From positions 1 through 9,160 of the forward strand of contig JASICF010000622.1 in NCBI GenBank assembly GCA_030044775.1: a stretch of DNA of 9,160 nucleotides. Direction: 5' to 3'. The DNA comes from Candidatus Sulfotelmatobacter sp. Lineage in GTDB: Bacteria > Acidobacteriota > Terriglobia > Terriglobales > Acidobacteriaceae. A program made the position numbers and the translations under genes. Below the pieces are notes generated by a model. It searched no databases. It had not been told where the DNA came from and was given only the letters and a program-made list of their open reading frames with translations. Shown here in pieces: positions 6,168 through 9,160 of the stretch (position 1 is its first letter; the number at the start of each line of letters is the position of its first letter).

Positions 6168-7418
6168 TCATCCCGTTCTCAGCGTCCAGAACCATGCGAC
6201 GGTCAACCCGATCATGATCACGGTGGTCACCCAGGCGACGGCGTTGAACAGATGGCTATTCACGTAGTCGCCCATGATTTGCTTCTTGTTGATGATCAGC
6301 AACATGAAAATCAGGACGAACGGCAGCACGATGCCGTTTACAACTTGTGATAGTACCGCAATCTGGATCAGGGGCAGACCAGGAATAAGCAGCACAGCCG
6401 CGCCCGCAACAATCAGCAGCGTGTAGAGCCAGTAAAAAAATGGCGCCTCGCTGAACTTCTGATCGACTCCAGATTCAAACCCCAGTCCTTCGCAAACCGT
6501 GTAGGCGGTGGAAAGCGGAAGAATGGAAGCGGCAAACAGTGACGCGTTGAACAGTCCCACCGCAAAAAGAATGTACGCGTATTGACCAGCCAGTGGTTTT
6601 AGCGCCTGTGCCGCATCGGCCGCATACTTAATGTCGCGGAATCCGTGGACATACAAAGTGGCGGCGCAGGCCACAATGATGAACCAGGCGACCACGTCGG
6701 TGAAGATGCATCCGGTAATCACATCCCAGCGCGAGGCTTTCAATCCCCGGCGGGTAACGCCTTTTTCCACGACCGAGGCTTGCAGGTAAAACTGCATCCA
6801 GGGAGCAATCGTCGTGCCGACGACGCCGATCACCATGTACAAGTAGGCCTGGTCACGGAACTCTTTAATGCCGGGCGTTGTTACGGTTTTGATCAGAGCA
6901 TCTTTCCAGAAGGGGTGGGCGAGCGTCCCCGCGAAGATGTAGGTGATGTAGAAAAACGAAGCCGCGAGAAAAACTTTTTCCACACTCTTGTACTGGCCTT
7001 TTACTACGATCAGCCAGACAATTACCGCGCAGATCGGCACGGTGGCGTAGCGGGAGAGCCCAAACAATTCGAGGCTGGTAGCGATGCCGATAAATTCAGT
7101 GACTACGTTTCCGAAGTTGGTGATCAGGATCCCGACCATCATCAGAAAGGTAATGCGCAGGCCATATTCCTCGCGGATAAGGTCGCTCAAGCCTTTGCCG
7201 GTGACCGCGCCCATGCGCGCGCACATTTCCTGCACCACGATGAGCGCGAGCGTGACCGGAATCATGGTCCATAACAGAAGATGCCCGTACTGCGCTCCAG
7301 CTTGCGAATAAGTCAAGATGCCGCCGGCATCGTTGTCGACGTTCGCGGTAATAATTCCCGGACCAACGACTGCCAAAAACACCAGGGTCCGGCCTTTCCA
7401 TCGTTTCCAGAGCTTCAT
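6168..7418 (-). CDS. Nramp-family divalent metal transporter with NRMT-like binding site
   Basis: A 416-residue inner-membrane carrier with about 11 hydrophobic helices (roughly 12-36, 46-66, 89-115, 122-140, 148-168, 190-215, 233-256, 277-305, 325-347, 350-376, 390-412). Nramp landmarks are GPG (19-21), GAQYGHLLLW (41-50) and SQVVNGIVLPF (357-367). The metal site differs from classical MntH/DMT1: the TM1 motif DPGN is D30-A-G-G33, and in TM6 GATVMPHN becomes GTTIAPWM (201-208), so Asn becomes Gly, Ala becomes Thr202, the selectivity Met becomes Ala205, and the His becomes Trp207. As I recall, Asn-to-Gly and Met-to-Ala changes mark the Nramp-related magnesium transporters, which take hydrated Mg2+ and Mn2+ without proton coupling. 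Mg2+ or broad divalent transport is therefore inferred rather than Mn/Fe uptake. ATG 7418-7416 has no clear Shine-Dalgarno; a -10-like TGTAAT (minus strand, 7447-7442) is upstream. Confidence 0.9.
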   Translation of the reverse strand: MKLWKRWKGRTLVFLAVVGPGIITANVDNDAGGILTYSQAGAQYGHLLLWTMIPVTLALIVVQEMCARMGAVTGKGLSDLIREEYGLRITFLMMVGILITNFGNVVTEFIGIATSLELFGLSRYATVPICAVIVWLIVVKGQYKSVEKVFLAASFFYITYIFAGTLAHPFWKDALIKTVTTPGIKEFRDQAYLYMVIGVVGTTIAPWMQFYLQASVVEKGVTRRGLKASRWDVITGCIFTDVVAWFIIVACAATLYVHGFRDIKYAADAAQALKPLAGQYAYILFAVGLFNASLFAASILPLSTAYTVCEGLGFESGVDQKFSEAPFFYWLYTLLIVAGAAVLLIPGLPLIQIAVLSQVVNGIVLPFVLIFMLLIINKKQIMGDYVNSHLFNAVAWVTTVIMIGLTVAWFWTLRTG

Positions 7419-7471
7419 GAGAACATTTCGCCAACATAAGGATTACAACGCAGCCGCCGTCGAACGCCCCG

Positions 7472-7499
7472 CTCGGCGCGCATTTCGCCTCGGCGCCGA
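7472..7499. promoter_or_regulatory. Palindrome and direct repeat between divergent genes, possible operator
   Basis: TCGGCGCCGA (7490-7499) is a perfect 10-base palindrome. CTCGGCGC occurs twice in the same direction, at 7472-7479 and 7489-7496, 17 bases apart start to start, and TCGGCGC/GCGCCGA can also form a 7-bp hairpin (7473-7479 with 7493-7499). It lies 54-81 bases upstream of the Nramp start. A regulator site is possible, but the high GC content weakens the case. Confidence 0.25.
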
Positions 7500-7631
7500 A
7501 TCAGAATACATGGGGCAGGCCGGAGCGGGGTAGATGAAAGTGAAAAGTTAGAAGAAAAAATCGCAAAACGGCCACGGCTCGGCCTGGGTATTCAACCTGC
7601 AGGCGACTGTTTCAGCATCCGCGCGGTTTAA

Positions 7632-7637
7632 GATAAT
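7632..7637 (+). promoter_or_regulatory. -10 element for lspA
   Basis: GATAAT matches 5 of 6 consensus bases and ends 17 bases before the lspA ATG, giving a leader of about 10 bases. The same GATAATC sequence occurs in the xdhC promoter. The -35 region (around TTTCAG, 7610-7615) is poor. The rest of 7419-7654 is gene-free, with an A-rich patch at about 7536-7569. Confidence 0.4.
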
Positions 7638-7654
7638 CTCAGGCAATATTCCGG

Positions 7655-8155
7655 ATGACCAAGAACGCCGCGCGCACGCTTTATTTGCTGATCGCTGTGA
7701 TCGTCGTCCTGCTCGATCGCTGGACCAAGTACGTGGTGGCTCGGCGGATCGGGCTGTATCAGCACATCCAGGTTATCCCCGGATTTTTTCGCCTCACCCA
7801 CACCGAAAACACCGGAGCAGCCTTCAGCCTGTTTGCCGATTCCATCGCTCCATGGAAAACCGGCATGCTGATTGCTTTTTCTGTCATCGCGCTTGTCGTC
7901 GTGTCGGTGCTGCTCTGGAAGAACAACCACGCGCATGTTCTGACCGGCGTTGCCCTGTCACTAATTATGGGCGGAGCGATCGGCAATCTCTGGGATCGAG
8001 TCACCAGCGGCCGCGTGGTCGACTTTCTGCTTTTCTACGTCAAGCGATATCAGTGGCCGGTTTTCAATCTCGCGGATAGCGCCATCGTGGTGGGAGCGGC
8101 CTTGCTGGTGCTGGAGATTGTGTTTGCCAGGCCGCGGCCGGCAGATGGTGCCTGA
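7655..8155 (+). CDS. lspA: Lipoprotein signal peptidase (signal peptidase II)
   Basis: A 166-residue, four-helix inner-membrane aspartyl protease that removes the signal peptide from diacylglyceryl-modified prolipoproteins. Hydrophobic segments lie at about 9-24, 68-88, 95-111 and 136-157. The family motifs are all present: LDRWTK (20-25), HTENTGAAFSLF (49-60), GGAIGNLWDRV..GRVVDF (106-124) and FNLADS (137-142). The catalytic aspartates are D123 and D141. The start ATG 7655 has little Shine-Dalgarno (CCGG directly before) and a -10 element close upstream. It stands alone: no ileS or rluD, its common partners elsewhere, is in the window. The downstream neighbour converges on it after a 430-base gene-free region. 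Confidence 0.96.
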   Translation: MTKNAARTLYLLIAVIVVLLDRWTKYVVARRIGLYQHIQVIPGFFRLTHTENTGAAFSLFADSIAPWKTGMLIAFSVIALVVVSVLLWKNNHAHVLTGVALSLIMGGAIGNLWDRVTSGRVVDFLLFYVKRYQWPVFNLADSAIVVGAALLVLEIVFARPRPADGA

Positions 8156-8182
8156 GCGTTCGGGCAGTATTTTGCCTTCATG

Positions 8183-8317
8183 GTCATCGTGAGGGCCGAG
8201 TTTGTTGCGGCCGGAAGGGTCTATGCATTTACTGCAGGTGCCACGGGCGACTAGGATGCATAGATCCTTCGTTGAGAGTCGCCGGCGTCGCGGGCGACTC
8301 CGCTGCCTCAGGATGAC
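8183..8317. repeat. Inverted pair of intergenic repeat units forming a four-way fold
   Basis: Two copies of one element face each other. The outer arms are GTCATCGTGAGG (8183-8194) and the complement of GTCATCCTGAGG (8306-8317), with 1 mismatch in 12. The inner arms are GAAGGGTCTATGCAT (8214-8228) and ATGCATAGATCCTTC (8256-8270), with 1 mismatch in 15, around a 27-base loop. Each copy also holds its own hairpin: GGCCG/CGGCC (8194-8198 with 8208-8212) in the left copy and GAGTCGCC/GGCGACTC (8276-8283 with 8293-8300) in the right. The whole would fold as a four-way junction in RNA or a cruciform in DNA. The unit, conserved at both ends with a variable hairpin inside, resembles dispersed intergenic repeats that produce spurious 'CHPE..' peptides in Acidobacteria. 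Confidence 0.7.
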
Positions 8318-8422
8318 AACGCCGCTGGCTGCTGAAGTTGGCTGGTGTTGCGGAGCCTGACACCGTCCGCCGTTGATTCCCGATTTGGTCCGTTTCGCAG
8401 CAAGATTTCGTGATGACTCTTG

Positions 8423-8451
8423 TTGACACGGCGAGGTCGAGCCCCAATACT
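8423..8451 (+). promoter_or_regulatory. Sigma70-type promoter in the intergenic region
   Basis: A perfect TTGACA (8423-8428) is followed by a 17-base spacer and AATACT (8446-8451, 4 of 6 consensus). Transcription would start near 8458. No coding gene follows on this strand, only a terminator, so the product would be a short RNA if the promoter is used. Confidence 0.4.
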
Positions 8452-8457
8452 GAAACA

Positions 8458-8512
8458 GACAGAGCGCTTACACCATGGCATAACGACGGCTCCGGCTACC
8501 CGGGGCCGTTTT
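8458..8512 (+). ncRNA. Candidate small RNA between promoter and terminator
   Basis: The predicted start near 8458 and the end of the terminator T run at 8512 would define an RNA of about 55 bases, with about 28 mainly single-stranded bases before the terminator hairpin. It would lie opposite the 3' trailer of the leftward lytic transglycosylase mRNA if that transcript extends past 8585. No known RNA family was recognised. The alternative is that the hairpin merely ends the lspA transcript. Confidence 0.25.
8486..8512 (+). terminator. Intrinsic terminator
   Basis: ACGGCTCCGG (8486-8495) pairs along all 10 positions with CCGGGGCCGT (8500-8509), with one G-T wobble, around a 4-base CTAC loop; the run TTTT (8509-8512) follows. 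On the other strand there is no T run, so it works rightwards. It would end lspA read-through, a small RNA, or both. Confidence 0.6.
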
Positions 8513-8584
8513 GGCTTGCGCAATGTGGCGGGGTCCTCGCTAAGTTTGACAAACGCCCTTGGCCCAGAGGACGGTCAGGACTCT

Positions 8585-9160
8585 CTACGGCGTCCCGTAC
8601 AACTGCTTATACACGCTGGCATTCCGCAAAATCGCCTGCACGTACTCGCGAGTCTCGGTAAAGGGAATCGATTCCACGAATTCCTGCGGGTCGCGGTACT
8701 TGCCTTCGTTTAGCCATTCTTGCACGCGGTCCGAGCCGGCGTTGTAGGCCGCGAGTGCGTACTCGAATCCGCCAAACTTATCCACCATGCCGCGGAAATA
8801 ATGCGTACCGAGTTGCAGGTTGATTGCCGGCGTGTATAACTGGCTGGCGCTATAGCGTTTCAGCTTTACCTGCCGGGCAACGACTCTGCCGGTTTTGGGC
8901 AGCAACTGCATCAGGCCGACGGCATTGGCGTGCGAAACTGCATTCGGATTGAACTCCGATTCCTGTCGGATCAACGACGCAACCAGGTAAGGATCGAGCC
9001 CATTCGCCGCCGCATAACGTTTCAAGTCATTCCAGTAAGCCTTGGGAAACAGCGCTTCCCAATAATCGCGCGGCATGTCGGGGAGATCGAGGGCAAAATA
9101 GTTAGGTGCCGAGCGCTTCATTACTTCGATCGCCCGGTCGTAGTGGCCGGTTTCAACGTA
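8585..9160 (-). CDS. Soluble lytic murein transglycosylase, catalytic C-terminal part (5' end outside window)
   Basis: The frame is open to the right edge, so the ATG at 9121 is internal; the 13 extra residues (YVETGHYDRAIEV) look like the end of a TPR-type helical repeat, as in the superhelical region of Slt-like enzymes. The SLT domain has the catalytic Glu in SLIRQESEFNPNAVS (codon at 8962-8960), then AVGLMQLLPKTG, NLQLGTHYF and AALAYNAG-type ALAAYNAGS, all standard, and ends with the conserved ETREYVQAIL motif. These enzymes cleave the MurNAc-GlcNAc bond of peptidoglycan, forming 1,6-anhydro-MurNAc in the periplasm. Any signal peptide lies outside the window. The gene ends at TAG 8587-8585, converging with lspA; no clear leftward terminator is seen. 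Confidence 0.93.
   Translation of the reverse strand, partial: YVETGHYDRAIEVMKRSAPNYFALDLPDMPRDYWEALFPKAYWNDLKRYAAANGLDPYLVASLIRQESEFNPNAVSHANAVGLMQLLPKTGRVVARQVKLKRYSASQLYTPAINLQLGTHYFRGMVDKFGGFEYALAAYNAGSDRVQEWLNEGKYRDPQEFVESIPFTETREYVQAILRNASVYKQLYGTP

Larger units (their letters stand above)
8156..8584. other. Gene-free region between convergent lspA and lytic transglycosylase genes
   Basis: This 429-base stretch has no credible coding frame. It holds the inverted repeat pair at 8183-8317, then about 100 bases (8318-8422) with only minor GC-rich hairpins, then a promoter-like site at 8423-8451 and a terminator at 8486-8512. From 8513 to 8584 nothing was recognised beyond a small palindrome, GTTTGACAAAC (8544-8554). 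Confidence 0.6.

Noticed and set aside
6645..7274. A 209-codon open frame antisense to the Nramp gene
   Set aside because: Its product is rich in His, Asp, Gly and Arg and looks like the mirror of hydrophobic helices; the Nramp family match on the other strand is clear.
7554..7584. Leftward GGCC/GGCC hairpin followed by T-rich sequence in the Nramp upstream region, as a possible leader terminator or metal riboswitch
   Set aside because: The stem has only 4 solid pairs and no M-box or yybP-ykoY consensus was recognised upstream of the Nramp gene.
8229..8447. Leftward frame encoding a peptide with CHPEAAESP and LNEGSMH
   Set aside because: It reads through the inverted repeat; such peptides arise from intergenic repeats and are not genuine proteins.
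8427..8480. Possible tRNA, suggested by GGTCGAGCCCC
   Set aside because: No acceptor stem, anticodon arm or CCA end can be built around it.

Overview
The window reads as a stretch of bacterial chromosome of moderately high GC content, most likely from an Acidobacteriota (Koribacter/Terriglobia-like) soil organism. That assignment is an inference. It rests on the mix of families, the form of the U-type Fe-S scaffold, and an intergenic repeat at about 8183-8317 that translates spuriously as a 'CHPEAAESP...LNEGSMH' peptide, a pattern I associate with acidobacterial genomes. No insertion sequence, phage gene, CRISPR array, tRNA or rRNA was seen.

Layout. (1) 1-1289, minus strand: the start of an exported protein, probably a lipoprotein, running off the left edge (TTG start with a strong ribosome binding site), and upstream of it a medium-chain zinc-binding dehydrogenase of the quinone-oxidoreductase type. 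(2) 1290-1431: divergent intergenic region with a good sigma70-type promoter for the rightward genes. (3) 1432-6106, plus strand: seven closely spaced genes encoding an XdhC/CoxI molybdenum-hydroxylase maturation factor, a MobA/MocA-like nucleotidyltransferase, a phosphoserine-phosphatase-like HAD hydrolase, an unusual IscU/NifU-like scaffold, a BtuF-like metal-chelate-binding protein without a signal peptide, a GAF protein of the free-methionine-(R)-sulfoxide reductase type, and a MutT-like Nudix hydrolase. (4) 6168-7418, minus strand: a divergent Nramp transporter. (5) 7419-7654: divergent intergenic region. (6) 7655-8155, plus strand: lspA, signal peptidase II. (7) 8156-8584: a 430-base gene-free stretch holding a large nested inverted repeat and a promoter/terminator pair that could bound a small RNA. 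(8) 8585-9160, minus strand: the catalytic end of a soluble lytic transglycosylase that runs off the right edge.

How the genes relate. XdhC and the MocA-like protein are a known functional pair that modifies and inserts molybdenum cofactor into xanthine dehydrogenase/CO dehydrogenase-type enzymes; their target enzyme is not in the window. The U-type scaffold and the BtuF-like protein are only 3 bases apart and probably co-translated. The GAF/fRMsr-like and MutT-like proteins both suit oxidative damage repair. LspA and the lytic transglycosylase are unrelated envelope genes.

The most notable points are: an Nramp whose metal-site residues (DPGN to DAGG, and loss of the selectivity Met and the TM6 His residues) match the Nramp-related magnesium transporter pattern; a U-type scaffold without its third cysteine; several plus-strand genes with a TANNNT box exactly 6 bases before ATG and no Shine-Dalgarno, suggesting leaderless transcription; and the structured intergenic region after lspA.
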